Source: Rhynchopus sp. YZ270_cl-10
Lineage: Eukaryota; Euglenozoa; Diplonemea; Diplonemida; Diplonemidae
Direction: 5' to 3'
DNA: 64,000 nucleotides
Assembly: GCA_964035575.1 (NCBI GenBank)
Contig: OZ037880.1
Span: 186,001 to 250,000, forward strand
Every line of letters begins with the position of its first letter. Positions within the stretch are counted from its first letter, which is position 1. The translations under genes were made by a program, and so were the position numbers. Below, piece after piece: positions 10,223 to 20,892 of this stretch. The notes beneath the pieces were generated by a model. That model had not been told where the DNA came from. It made no database searches and saw only the letters and a program-made list of their open reading frames with translations.

Positions 10223-11295
10223 CAGGCTATTTCCTAAATCTGAGTTTCGATTTTAGGATTTGAGATTTTGGAAATGCCGCACTTTTTTTACCGACCAAAT
10301 TTTCCCGGTTGCCGCACTTTTTTTTCGCCTAAGGGGGAAGGTAGGTAGGGCACTTCTGTCTGGGAAAAAGTGACCAGGGAAAAAAATGTTGGGGTCCCGT
10401 GCTCCCAAATGTGCGAAATAAGCAAGAAAAAAGTATTTTTGCGCACATGTGTATAAAAAAAATCTGCCTCCGGCGGGGTTCGTTTTCGAGGGTTTTCAGA
10501 GATATCACGATATGAGGATTCCTTAAGAAACCATTGAATCTTATTTCAGAATAATAGTACCTTAGAGTGTTTTTGGACACACATGTGACCCCACCGTGGA
10601 GAGCAATCGGCTCGTGCAATCAAAAGAAAGTGGAGAAAAGGTACAAAAAAAAGTTGGGTACCGTGCGCCTGCGGCGCTTCTTGTTCCCTACCACAGGCAA
10701 ACACTTGCCCCCTTTACCTTACACTGACGGATTTTGACCAAAACCAAGAACTTGTCCATTTCGGCAAAGTGACCCCACCACAGAACGCACGGATTCCGGA
10801 AATGCAGATGCCGGTGTTTTCGGGCATTTTCATGTTTCAAGACGTCAGGATCAGGGAGAGAAAATTTGGTTGTGGGATTTACCTTGGCCCTCTTTACCCT
10901 ACATGGATTTTGACCAAAACCAAGAATTTGTCCATTTCGGCAAAGTGACCCCACCACAGTGCGGGCGGATTCCGGAAATTCCAATCGCGGTATGTTTTGG
11001 AGCTGAAAACCCACTGTTTTTTTCAGGGGAAAAATTGCTTCCAAATGTCGGAATTTTCCGAATTTTCCTGAAAATGACCCTTGTTTACGAGTATGGGTTC
11101 ATATTTTGCGAAAATTTAAGTCACTAAATTTTTGTCCATTTTTCCGAATATGCCCCACCACAAGCCGGGATTGGCTCGGAAATGCAACAAAACGCCCTCT
11201 TGAGCGGAAAAAAACCTCACGAAAATGCCGCACTTTTTTTGCATTTCTTTTTCGAAATTTTGGAAAAAAACGCCCCAGAGTTAGGAAATAGCCTG
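10223..11295. mobile_element. hAT-like non-autonomous DNA transposon
   Basis: The element is bounded by perfect 15-bp terminal inverted repeats, CAGGCTATTTCCTAA and its complement. It is flanked by an 8-bp direct repeat GATGAACC at 10215-10222 and 11296-11303. An 8-bp duplication and ends starting CAG are typical of the hAT superfamily. It is 1,073 bp long and encodes no transposase. Inside is a direct repeat of about 100 bp (10706-10810 and 10886-10985, ~180 bp period), with a weaker third unit near 11133-11180. The target site was a copy of hairpin repeat R1. Confidence 0.85.
10706..10985. repeat. Internal tandem units of the hAT-like element
   Basis: Two units share long blocks such as GATTTTGACCAAAACCAAGA and CCATTTCGGCAAAGTGACC, with about 180 bp between starts. 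A diverged third unit follows. Subterminal or internal repeats of this kind are common in non-autonomous hAT elements, where they can bind transposase (family knowledge). Confidence 0.75.
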
Positions 11296-11329
11296 GATGA
11301 ACCTAAGCTCTCGTGCTTAGTCACCTCAA
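11296..11329 (+). repeat. Hairpin repeat R1, copy split by the transposon
   Basis: This is the clearest R1 copy: CTAAGC, loop TCTCGT, GCTTAG, then TCACCTC. The hAT-like element inserted into its 5' end and duplicated GATGAACC, so the R1 start is present on both sides of the transposon. Confidence 0.8.
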
Positions 11330-11582
11330 AAAATGAAAAAATGAAAAAATGCAGACTGTGGAGAAGCAGGCACCACAGCAACACCCCAAACTCCCATACT
11401 TTTTTTTCCGAATCCAGAAAAATAACCTGAAGAAAAAAAAAATCACCTTGGAAAAGGAAACAGGTTGCGGGGCTTATTTTTCCTATTTTACTGATTCTCT
11501 ACGTAACGAACTGTGTGTGTGTTTTTTTTTTCCTTCTTTTTTTTCTTGCGTGGGTATGGTGTTTGTTTGTATGTGTGTTTTT

Positions 11583-11650
11583 TTTGAAAACTTGGTTGTA
11601 TTAGTGTTGACACCCGAGGATGAGTTTCACTATACTTTTTTTTTTAGATC
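11583..11650 (+). repeat. Repeat family R5, copy 1
   Basis: Starts GAAAACTTGGTTGTATTAGTGT after a T-run and ends with a CACTATA-like segment and another T-run. Matching copies lie at 60517-60575 (inside an intron) and, shortened, at 63590-63635. Confidence 0.7.
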
Positions 11651-11780
11651 TAAAGAAAGGGGGAAAATGTGACCAGATGGACCTCTGGGACGCAGCACAG
11701 ATAAGAACGACGGGAACAATCATTTGAGATTCCTCAATATGTACTACACCCTAGTGAAAAAGAAGAAAAACAGTTTACAA

Positions 11781-11810
11781 AATGAACCTAAGCCTCACTT
11801 AGTCACCTTT
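11781..11810 (+). repeat. Hairpin repeat R1
   Basis: AATGAACCTAAGCCTCACTT followed by AGTCACCTTT. The loop is shortened relative to the 11296 copy. Confidence 0.7.
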
Positions 11811-11827
11811 AGTAAAAAAAGAAGAAG

Positions 11828-11906
11828 GTAAACGTGCAAACGCCTCACTATTCATCGGCAGACGCAGACACTGGTTCTCCGCGGGTTATCAAGCCCTAGA
11901 GTCGGC
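11828..11906 (+). repeat. Repeat family R2, diverged copy
   Basis: Shares GTGCAAACGCCTC, GACGCAGACACTGG and CCGCGGGTTATC with the 7893 copy. The inner GGGTTATC segment is kept, while the outer hairpin arm has drifted. Confidence 0.6.
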
Positions 11907-12317
11907 ATCCCACGACTAAGGGACTGACTGTCAGGTTAGTAACACTATTATATGCTCTGACTATGTGATTGTATCAAGCACATTCTCATTGTTAAGCTTC
12001 ATTGAGTGAGCTTAAAAAGGGGATCAACTTTGTGAATTAAAACTGCGGGGGGAGTGTTTTTTTTTTTCTAAAAATTCTTGTCACTCTAATCGATAGGGGA
12101 TTGCTCCACTGAGATCAGTGATCAAGAGCCTAATGACGGTTGATATATTCCGGCTTCACCTGTGAATAATTTGACACCATGTGGTCACGATGTCCGCACG
12201 ATTTCTTTTTGTCGTATCGACACCCCACTAAGTACCCACCTTAGCGAGGTGAAAAATTAGATGTGTACTCCACGTTGTCCGAAGCCGTTCTTTTTTAAAC
12301 TGGTATCTATACATAGC

Positions 12318-12455
12318 GCTCTAATTAGAGTATTAGGGTATAATTAGAGTCTGGGATTTTGGGCCAAGTCAGTTAGAGTCCAGTTAGAGTATAATTAGAG
12401 TGCAGTTAGAGCATAATTAGACTCTAACTACACTCTAATTATAGTCTAATTAGAG
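12318..12455. repeat. Left cluster of AATTAGAGT palindromic units
   Basis: Many copies of (A)CTCTAATTAGAGT or its half-unit occur within ~140 bp. A mirror cluster lies at 13684-13815 near the other terminus. Such subterminal arrays are a feature of several DNA transposon families. Confidence 0.8.
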
Positions 12456-12491
12456 TAAAACAACAGGCTTCTTGTAGGTGCAAACGCCGTA

Positions 12492-12704
12492 CACCATGGA
12501 CTCGTAATGACATTACATGACGAGCGACGAGGGAAAATACGTGGGAAATTACGCGCGCAATGACGTCGTCACGACGCGGGTACCCCCTCGTAATGACGAC
12601 GTCACGGCGTGGGGTTTCCTCATCACGACGACGGCATTACGACGTAATTACGAGGGGGTGCTCTCGTAATTACCTCGCGCGTAATGTCATTACGAGTCCA
12701 TGGT
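12492..12704. mobile_element. MITE with 25-bp perfect inverted repeats, nested
   Basis: 213 bp. Its ends read CACCATGGACTCGTAATGAC plus CATTAC, and the right end is the exact complement over 25 bp. TA flanks both sides (12490-12491 and 12705-12706), which fits the TA target duplication of Tc1/mariner-type elements. The interior is packed with short palindromes around GTAATTAC, GACGTC and CGTAATGACG. It lies wholly within the 1.53 kb element. Confidence 0.85.
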
Positions 12705-12737
12705 GTAAGGAACCGGTTCCCCTAAGGTTCCTCTGTA

Positions 12738-12942
12738 GGACCCAGGTGCTCAGGTACCCACATAGCTGAAAATAAGACTTGGGGAACCGAGTTCTCAGCC
12801 GGACTGGGACACAATATGTGAAGGCGCTGTGGGTCCGCCTGAAAGCGGGTCGGGGACCCGGTCGCGGGATGTACCTAGTACCCAGTACCGGGACTCGGGA
12901 CCCGGCTTATTCTCAGCTATGGGTACCCAGGTACTCAGACCC
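12738..12942. repeat. Imperfect inverted repeat inside the 1.53 kb element
   Basis: The left arm (around GGTACCCACATAGCTGAAAA) and the right arm (12903-12942, around TTCTCAGCTATGGGTACCC) are inverted matches with a few differences. This is either a further nested element or a structural part of the host element. Confidence 0.6.
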
Positions 12943-13833
12943 GCGCAGTGGCACATGCCCTCAAGTGTGAGTGACCCACACATTAGGGAATGCGATGCAA
13001 AAACTCTATGTGCACCTTCGGTGCAACAGGCCAAGCAACGTTGGACTCAGAGGGGAATGCCTGCTGTGCAGGTATCAAACATGAGAACCAACTCCCAGCA
13101 ACAAGGGGCACCTTTTGGCGGGCGTTATTGAAGGTGTTTGGGGTGCAAAGTTTTCTACAAATGTAGATGCGCGGGTACAGAAGTGGTGTCTTGTTCTTTC
13201 ATCTGTAGGAATGTAAATGTCAATCGAATTTAACTACCACTAAGGGGTCGAAGGGGTAATCCCAGTATCAAAGGCTGTGTTGACGGGAAATCTATAGCGA
13301 GCATACGTTCATTTCATCCGAAGAAATACTACCCAGGAGAGATCAAGCCTCGCGCTGAACAACTACCCGCGATTGACTTAGATGTTATACCAAAGAGAAT
13401 TCATAACAAAACAACACCCTACCCCATACACTAAATAGCCATGCTTCAAGTGCATGCCCCTGGGCCAAAATTCCTGTGCTAAAAAGGCAACAAGACCATC
13501 CACAAGGAGTGTGAATTGTGCACTGGTTATCTGGGGGAACAAACAATATTTTCTTGTGTCTGGTTCTCTGCAAGCAGAGAACAGACTTTCTGGATTAAGT
13601 CGAATTTCTTGCACTAGCTATGCCCCCTGGGTTAAATGGCTATAGCATTGGTTGATGTGCCCCTCTTTATTGACCCTCTTATAAGACTCTAATTATACTC
13701 TAATTAGACTCTAATTAGAGTCCAGTTAGAGTATTAGAGTTCAGTTAGAGTTTTAAAGACTCTCATTATACTCTAACTGCCGACTCTAATTATCTAATTA
13801 GAGTCTAATTAGAGCGCTATGTATAGGTATCAG

Positions 13834-15113
13834 TAAAATACAGTACATAATTACTGTAACAAAAAACCCCCCTTATCGTAAAACTGCGACCCTGTTTTTT
13901 TTTCCTTTTCTTCTAACTGTGGTTAAGGTGCTGGAATAGTGTAGTTTCCACCAACTTTTCCGTTCGCCACTTTTCCTCATTTTAATCAACGCACGTAGTG
14001 ATGTATCCTTTTTTTTTTTTTGGCATTTCAAACCAAAAAACAGTAAAAAATTTTCACCTCACCTGAGTATGGTACTAAACATACCAAACGCAAAGCACAA
14101 AGAAAAACTAATGAAACAAATGGTGTGAAACTTTTGAGGCAAAAGCGGCACTTCGAAAGAGTAGATCCATACATTTTTCAATTCAAGAGAACAGAAAGCT
14201 TTGACAGATGAAAGGGGTGGAAGGGAATGCCTTAATACAGATATTCGAACCGATGCTCAATAGGAACATCTCGTTCTTAACACAAAGGCGCTCTCTGTTT
14301 AGAAAAGTTTATAAGATGATCCTAATAAACTCTCGTGCTTAGCCACCTTTGATCACATTCGTTGTTGTGCAGCATCAAGAAGCAATACGTCTGCCGTTCA
14401 AAGTACCTTCGCATGAAGCTGGGATCTCTGAAAGGGTTTTTGTATATTTATGACGCAATAGAAGCTGGCGAGGGAGACGGGAGTGTCCTTTGATAGACTT
14501 CAAGACAGAGAATACGAAGGTATCTCCGCACCACCCCCTACCCCTACCCCTACTCAGTCAGGAAAACGTCCTCGATGGGGCTTTATGCGGTTATTAGAAA
14601 AGGGAAAAAAAACAAAGAAGAAAACTTGAAAGACGAATAAGACTCGCTTGCGTACATAAAAGAGTTTGACTTGACGCATTAAGTCAACCATACCCTACTC
14701 TTTTCCGCATGTTTAAAAACATTTTTTTTGAAAGAATTATTTCCTATACTTTCTTTTCTAAACGAAAAGAAGGCAAAGAGGGTGGTGAAAGAGACAAAAA
14801 AGCGCAATGGCTGAGGACTGGAATGGGGAGAGGAATACGGGAGGTGTGGGGGAAGTATACTTCTTCCCTTTTTTTTTAAATTTATTTCTGTTTCCAGATT
14901 TACGGGTTCGTTCTAAATATCTATCTCTTTTTTTTTTATTTTATTTTTTGATGTTCAATCTTCAAGCTGGGTTAGTGTTGACTGCACTTGGACCCAGACT
15001 TTTTTTTTTTGTTCTAACAATCCCTTTGCTACTGAAGATCACGCTGTGTTTTGTGTCTGCATGTACTGCAGCTACGTTGCTCTATCCAAACTAAGGCTAT
15101 ACACCACTCTGCG
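13834..15113. other. Intergenic, no gene
   Basis: AT-rich. It holds an R1 relative at 14313-14350, a short CCCCTA run (14530-14552) that looks telomere-like but has only three units, and a segment around 14974-15075 that resembles 31800-31870. No coding signal. Confidence 0.6.
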
Positions 15114-16462
15114 CTAGGCTCCAGGCACAAAGACCTGTTTCCGCGAGAAGAGGCCGACGCGGTTTTCTATGTCACGGATTTGCTCTTCAATTTCGTTTCT
15201 GCGTTTCCGTATCGATGTGGTGTCGAAGCGCATCGGGAGTCTGTTGTGTGCGGTGTGTGAAAGAAAGAAAGTGAAGTTATTGATGCAGGCACCTCCCGCT
15301 TACCTAATTCCGATGCCAGCTGGATGGAAGCGGAAAGAAAAAAAAAAGTTTGACTTGAAATACAAAATACCCGCTCGCGGTAGTGTACCTCGGGAAGGTG
15401 GTACACCAACCATACAGTCCTACATCCGTTTCGAGGGCAAAGAAAAGTCTGCTAGATAAACCAAGCCTCCGTGCTTAGTATGAGAGAAAACTAGGCATAT
15501 GTAGTGTGCTTCTCTGTACTGCATCTGCACATACTTGTTCAGCTCTAGGAGAAGGTCCCCCTTCTTCGCCTCCAGCCCCTTTAGTATTTCGTCCTTCTCC
15601 TGCTGCGCAAGGGGCACCTGCCCTGGGGGGTACTTCGCCCGCTGTTTTGTCTCCTCCAGCTGCTGCTCGAAGAGCTGCTTTTCGTCCTATGGGGAATGAA
15701 TATTTTTTTACCCACATACGACACGACTATGGGACGCTGAATAACACAAAGACTCTCACACCTCAACAACGAAACGAAACCAAAACCCCCCATTTAAATA
15801 CCTCGCTTTTTATCACCTTGAAAAAAAAATCATACCTGAAGCTCCTGCTTCCTCTGTTTTAGATATGCGGGGATGTGCCCCGCTTTGTGCACGGAGGATT
15901 GGCTGCTGCTGGGCCGTGCGGCAGAGCCTCCTCCGCCTGCTGCTGTCGGGGTTGCCTCGTTGCTGGGTAGCATCTGTTTGTTTGATCTACGCGCTGCGCC
16001 TGTAGGTGCAGAGGGCTTGCCACAACGGGTTTCTGCTGCAGCAGCGCCGGTGAAGGTGTTGGCGGTGGCAGTGCAGGGCGCCCCGGTGTGGTAGTGTGTG
16101 CCTCCTGCAGCGCTGTCCGCAGCGGGGCTAGGCGCGGGAGAGGGGTTGTTCGAGGTGCCTTCGTTGATGACGTAGTGGCGCGAGAGGGCGGGCTCGGTTT
16201 CGCGCACAAAGACTTCAATCTGTTCTCCCATACTGTGGTCTGTTGCGGGGGCAGAGGTAGGAGCGGAAGCGGCCTGGGAAGGTGTCCCCCGTTTCGCCCC
16301 AGTGTACTGCGACTTCAACCGCTCTGTCCGCTTGTCGACCCGTTCCCGCTGTGCGTTCTGCTCCTTCCGCATCTCGCGATTCAACATCTCCTGCTCCTTG
16401 ATCTGCAGCATATTCTGTCTGACATACATGTTCCCACCTCCACCGCCTCTCTTTGGAGGCAT
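15114..16462 (-). CDS. ENKUR: Enkurin, axonemal protein
   Basis: Three exons, 16462-15836, 15686-15535 and 15240-15114, give 301 residues. The N-terminal half is Ala/Pro/Thr-rich and variable. The C-terminal enkurin domain starts at HIPAYLKQRKQELQ, continues through QQEKDEILKGLEAKKGDLL, and ends KLPMRFDTTSIRKRRNEIEE then QIRDIENRVGLFSRKQVFV, matching the family's conserved KLP-x-D and terminal helix. Enkurin is a microtubule inner protein of motile cilia, so the organism is flagellated. The phases join exactly (0 and 2). Intron 2 (294 nt) contains repeat R3 and an R1 copy. The start is the first ATG before a basic N-terminus (MPPKRG). Residues upstream in the open frame look like leader. Confidence 0.9.
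15272..15440 (+). repeat. Repeat family R3, long copy inside the enkurin intron
   Basis: The first half is GTTATTGATGCAGGCACC through GATGCCAGC. An A-run follows, then the second half from GTTTGACTTGAAATACAAA through a GTGTACC...GGTACAC palindrome to GTCCTACATCC. Partial copies occur at 18000, 25045, 38535, 40179, 50075 and 51579. Confidence 0.75.
15453..15482 (+). repeat. Hairpin repeat R1 inside the enkurin intron
   Basis: AGATAAACCAAGCCTCCGTG followed by CTTAGTA. It is immediately 3' of the R3 copy, so two different repeats share one intron. Confidence 0.65.
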
Positions 16463-17029
16463 AAGAAAGTGTGTAGAAAAGAAAAGAGAAAACGACCGTA
16501 AAGTTTTCTGGATAGTGGGATAGAGGGTGGAGTGGGGTGCGAGGCACGGAAGGGCGGGGGAAAAGGATATGCCTGTATTATTGTCGCCATTCACTTTCCA
16601 CCCTGATGGGCAAAGATCTGCATTCAATATGGGACGGAGCCTGTGCACCACAGAAGGTGTAGACGTGGGTCATCCTAACCCTGTCTGTTTTTATTGGCGG
16701 GTGGGGGGGAGAGGAAATATGCGGTTGCTGGATGTGTCCGTGTGCAAGCCCGTGAGCCCCGCAAAAAAAAATAAAAATGCCAACCCCTCACATCTCCTAC
16801 CTCCTGCCGTTATCGTGCGGGGACAACACTGGTTTGAAACCTGGTTGTCTCTTCGTCGCAGAAACGGCTGTTCTGTTGCAAGAAAAGTGAAGTTGATAGT
16901 GCAAAACGACAAGAAAAACTCGAGGCATGTGCACACATATCAAGGAGGAGAGATTGTGGTGGGACACTTGCGGAAAAGTGTATTGGGGGTAACGGATCCA
17001 TCTTTTTACTTTGTTTTTGAAAAATTGTA

Positions 17030-17085
17030 GTAGTGTAGTTGCCTCGGTTGTGTTGCCACAGTTTGTGCAATCTCCACTGTCTTTT
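17030..17085 (-). repeat. Repeat family R7, copy 1
   Basis: The reverse complement of 52820-52875 with a single mismatch in ~48 bases (AGTGGAGATTGCACAAACTG, then TGGCAACACAACCGAGGCAA). A decayed third copy lies at 52318-52366. R7 is one of two families found in both orientations. Confidence 0.75.
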
Positions 17086-17999
17086 TAAACTCGCGCTAGA
17101 AAGTCGTTAAAACTCTTGTTCAAGACAACAACACCGTCCAAAAAATAGATGGCGAATACTGTTTGTCAACACAAGAGTTGGGAAACATGCAAGTAGACAA
17201 CCAATAGAACAACCCAAAAAAGCAAATAAAGCCAAAAATCCTTTTTCTCTGAATCCGTCAAGACACCCCCAAAAGTCAATTCGCAGAGCGGGGTGTGGGG
17301 TGTGGGGGAATAAAATGTGAACGTGTTACAAGATGAACCGGTGTATGTGCCTCTAAGCACACATAGAGAGAAAATCCCAAGAAATTGCATCGAAGAGAAA
17401 CGGAAGATATCTGAAAAGAAAAAGTGAACCCGGAAGACGTCTCCCATGGTCCACACATTTGAACAGAAGCCTTGAAAGATTGAATAGAGGGACGGGGTGG
17501 GGGTGGGACATCCAGGAATGCACACAACGGAGTAGTTATGGGGACTACTAGTGGAACTACTAGTCGTAACGACTAAACGTCCCCCTGACTAATCCGCCGT
17601 GCACACAAAGAACGGCACATTATATTAAGTATGTCGTGATGCTGGTTCGCGTACGCGATGCGTGTCAAAAAAAATCCCCCCAAAAAAAGAACTAAAATAT
17701 GGAATGAAGTTGCAAGCCTCCGTTGTCCAGCAGGCATCGGTTCTCCTCAGGTTTTCATACCGTTGGAGGGCACTTCATCCACAGTGCAGTGCATCTTCAA
17801 AAAGAAAATCAGGGTATCAAGGAACTCAGGTTGGGTAGAAACTAAGTTGCGGGTTTAAGGATATTCGAGGCCGAAGTACCTGTGTGTTGACCTCCCTTTT
17901 GCATCTGGAAAACAGAAGCGGCGCATACTGGGAAATTGGTCGAGGGCCCGTCAGGGAGGGACCTGTCAAAATACCCCGCGGAACACCAAAAAAAAATAC

Positions 18000-18110
18000 T
18001 GTAGTTGTTGATGCAGGTACACCTCCGACGGACCCACGTACGATGCCAGCCATAAAAAAAAAGTTGATTTGAAAAGATCGGCGGTGTACCGCGGTGGAGC
18101 CCAACCATGC
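18000..18110 (+). repeat. Repeat family R3, copy
   Basis: Carries both halves: GTTGATGCAGGTACACCTCC ... ACGATGCCAGCC, an A-run, then GTTGATTTGAAAAGATC ... GTGTACCGCGGTGGA and CCCAACCATGC. Confidence 0.7.
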
Positions 18111-18501
18111 ATAAAAAAAAAAAGGAGTGACTCTAAGATCTCGTACTGAGTCCCCTCGAAAAAAAAATGGGGGGGGGGGAGACGTTCGTTATTTTAAAAA
18201 TAAAAAAACCGAGCTTTTTTTCTCTTATTTTTTGCTCTTTTTTTTGCTCTCAGACAGACTCCCTACTTACCAGTAAGGTTTGTGGGTTTGCAAAAAAAAA
18301 GGGGGGATTATTTTTCTCTCTCATTGTGAACGAACGAGCGGGTGCTATTCAATCAAAGACTACGACTAGAAAGGGCACCAAAAACAATGTTCTTGACATT
18401 GTTTATCATGTTGTAAAAAACCAAAACAAAAAAAAGAGAAAAAAACTTGAAAATAACATATCTTTGAAAAACACAAAAACGCAAAAACGAAAAGTTGGGT
18501 A

Positions 18502-18536
18502 AAATGAACTTAAGCCTCTCGAGCTTCGTCGCCTCT
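18502..18536 (+). repeat. Hairpin repeat R1
   Basis: AAAATGAACTTAAGCCTCTC followed by GAGCTTCGTCGCCTC. The right arm of the stem carries changes. Confidence 0.6.
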
Positions 18537-19208
18537 ACAAAAAAGTTGAAAGTGCAAAAATTCACCAAAAAAAATAAACAAAAAAGAAAGAACAGAACAG
18601 AAAAAAACTTGATCAACGAATGCAATTTTTCTGCACCTAGGTCCTACATTAAAAAAAGCAAACAAACAAACAAAACCTCCAACTGTCGTATCCGGATCCA
18701 GGTGATTCCAGGTTTCTCGTATTTTTTTTCGCAAAACCCCAGATCAATTCCAGGTGTATTCTAGTGTACAACAGGGGCGTAAATTGACAACACGCAAACT
18801 ACGCTCTTCCCCCTAACATAGTCGCGTTATACTTGAGGGCCAATCTTCTTGTGAAACTTCAAGCTGTCAGCTCCTGAGATCCCCACAAATTTCGTAGGTG
18901 CTCGGTAGACCGGGGCTTCTCAAGACCTGACTCGTGGTAATCTATGCCATCCACTTCCGCCACAGCAACTCTTAGAAACGCATCATTCTCACCACCGTTG
19001 TAAAAACTTCCAGATCTGGAATACCCCCAATTTTTTTTTTCTAGAATTACCTGGAATTCTGAATCAGGATACGACTATTTTGTCCAACGCAGGGGAAAAA
19101 AAATTGAGCGAAACCCTGAATAGATTTTGTTTTTTTTTTTTTTTGTATTTTATTAGCGTTGCAGTTTTCCCCCCTCCCCCACCACCCCCTCTCTTTCCCC
19201 CCTTCATC

Positions 19209-20732
19209 TCACTCCTCCGCTTGGACGTCTGTCTTGATGAGGGGGGCATCTTGGGCGCTTTCTTCTTCATCGTCTGATTCGGGTTCTGGCTTGGCGGATG
19301 ACGATGCTGGGACGTCTGCCATGGAAACTGTGGCTCCGGTGATGGACGCGTTTGGAGGGGGGTCTGATGGGCCCTGGTGTGGTGTGGTTTCGACACTGGT
19401 ACATGGGGTTTCTTGAATGATGTACTCCTCGACGAAGCCGAGTTTGAATGCCATCCAGCGCCAGAACTCCCCAGCAAATCCTTTGGTCTGTTCGTGCACA
19501 TCGCGCACATCTACAACAGCATGCGCAACATCCGCCAGCTTCACCCCACCACTCCTCAACCCCGACTCCGGCAAATACGGAATATGCGAAAACGCCCCCT
19601 TATGCAAAAAGGTGATCAGCAACATCTCAACACACACCAGATAGTCCTGCAGCCCTGTCGCCACTTCGTTCTTCGTCCACTTCCCCTCCTTCGACTGATG
19701 AATCCAACCCTCCTTCACAAGAAGCGAAATAAGCATACCCTGCCAAAAGCAGAGGAACACAACCAACTTAATGGCAACAAACTTCCCGGTAGGGTTGTGT
19801 GCATGAAGCGCCTTCTTGGAAGACAGATAGAAATAGAAGAGGCAGGTGAATGCGATGGTGACGCTGAGGTTCTCAACAACAAGCAGCCATGGGTACGCAT
19901 TGTGGTAGTCAAACATGTTCTCCTCATCGTAGACGTCTGCTGCCTTGCAGATGATTGCGATGATGGTGCACGTAGGTTTTGTTAACACATACTGAACGAT
20001 ACAGCACTGCCACGCCGTGATCACCCAGCGGTTCACATTAACCGGCTTCAAACAGCACAACGGAAACGGATGGCTCAGAGAATCCTGCCCGGTTGCCTTA
20101 ATCGCACGCACCGCCTTGCTTGAACCACCAATCAAATCCAACATAAAATGAAAGAATGTGTACAACACAAACGCCTCATAACAGTCTCTCACCAGGTTAA
20201 TGTATATCGCTGCGTGCTTATAGTAAATCAACGCAAGAAAGCTGGTCACTGAATAGACCGGGACAATGAGAAGGATGCGAATGATCTTCTGCTGCTGCTT
20301 CGGGTTGGTGTAGGTTGTAAGGTGCAGATGGATTTGAAAGGCAGTAAAGAGCGTGGCAAAGAGCGCACACCATCCAGCAGTGAACATGCCAATTTGAGAA
20401 TGACCCCATTTGCCCTCAATCCAAAGGTAAATGCAGAGGCCGATCAACACAAGAAGCTGTAAAATCGAGAACACCAAAAAGGATTTAAAATAGATCTTCA
20501 AACGTCCGGTTCCGTTTGATGACGCCCAGCCGGAGAGCATCGACATGGAGTGGCGGTTCTTGCGTTCATCTCTGTCGTGCACGTCATGGACAGTTGCCTC
20601 AATGGTTACAGCGCGTTCCGGCTGCACAGCACCTTCAACTCCTTCTGGAGCCTCAGTAGACATACGCTTGGTGATGATGCTGGAGGAATGTACCCTCGCA
20701 GGGTTGGCGACGGTATTCCCCTCAACGGCCAT
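19209..20732 (-). CDS. TMEM184 / Ost-alpha family (DUF300) membrane protein
   Basis: Single exon, 507 residues, ATG at 20732. About seven hydrophobic helices lie between residues ~80 and 380. Family marks are YYKHAAIYINLVRDCYEAFV with YTFFHFMLDLIGG following, and CLKPVNVNRWVITAWQC with IVQYVLTKP, which match the conserved RDxYEAY and LKxxxxGxxQYxxxKP segments of TMEM184 and Ost-alpha proteins. The N-terminus (~75 residues) and the acidic C-terminus (~110 residues) are soluble and probably cytosolic. Members act in organic solute transport or vesicle trafficking. The substrate cannot be told here. Confidence 0.9.
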   Translation of the reverse strand: MAVEGNTVANPARVHSSSIITKRMSTEAPEGVEGAVQPERAVTIEATVHDVHDRDERKNRHSMSMLSGWASSNGTGRLKIYFKSFLVFSILQLLVLIGLCIYLWIEGKWGHSQIGMFTAGWCALFATLFTAFQIHLHLTTYTNPKQQQKIIRILLIVPVYSVTSFLALIYYKHAAIYINLVRDCYEAFVLYTFFHFMLDLIGGSSKAVRAIKATGQDSLSHPFPLCCLKPVNVNRWVITAWQCCIVQYVLTKPTCTIIAIICKAADVYDEENMFDYHNAYPWLLVVENLSVTIAFTCLFYFYLSSKKALHAHNPTGKFVAIKLVVFLCFWQGMLISLLVKEGWIHQSKEGKWTKNEVATGLQDYLVCVEMLLITFLHKGAFSHIPYLPESGLRSGGVKLADVAHAVVDVRDVHEQTKGFAGEFWRWMAFKLGFVEEYIIQETPCTSVETTPHQGPSDPPPNASITGATVSMADVPASSSAKPEPESDDEEESAQDAPLIKTDVQAEE

Positions 20733-20892
20733 CTCTTTATGTTTCTTTTATGATTGTCCTAGAATTGGTGGTGTTAGGTGGTAGAGTAGGGGTGGGTGGT
20801 GATGGAGAAAAGGAAGTAAAAGTAGTCGATAATAGGAAGTCGCAGAGATAGGTAAAAAGGGGTACATCAGTTTCCCCTTTGGGTGGGTGGGC

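Larger units (their letters stand above)
11304..12299. other. Intergenic, repeat mosaic
   Basis: Contains R5 (11583-11650), R1 (11781-11810), a diverged R2 (11828-11906) and the R4 3' part (12215-12290) in succession, all in the same orientation. No gene is seen. Confidence 0.65.
12300..13833. mobile_element. 1.53 kb element with ~30-bp terminal inverted repeats
   Basis: The left end starts CTGGTATCTATACATAGCGC and the right end is its inverted match CTGATACCTATACATAGCGC. Both continue into clusters of the palindromic unit ACTCTAATTAGAGT (12318-12455 and 13684-13815). TAAA flanks both ends, a possible 4-bp target duplication, though the sequence is low-complexity. The interior holds a MITE (12492-12704) and another imperfect inverted repeat (12738-12942). 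I find no transposase, so it is non-autonomous. Superfamily not assigned. Confidence 0.8.
16463..19208. other. 2.7 kb gene-poor stretch
   Basis: No gene supported. It includes a short R2 piece (16885-16905), an R7 copy (17030-17085), a doubled ACTACTAGT around 17542-17562, an R3 copy (18000-18110), an R1 relative (18122-18155), an R1 copy (18502-18536) and an R2 start (18540-18560). Long homopolymers are frequent. Confidence 0.6.

Noticed and set aside
14530..14552. CCCCTA tandem, telomere-like
   Set aside because: Only about three units; no array and no chromosome-end context.
19064..19510. 148-residue minus-strand frame overlapping the TMEM184 3' end
   Set aside because: Different frame over the same DNA; ends in Lys/Gly runs, no domain.
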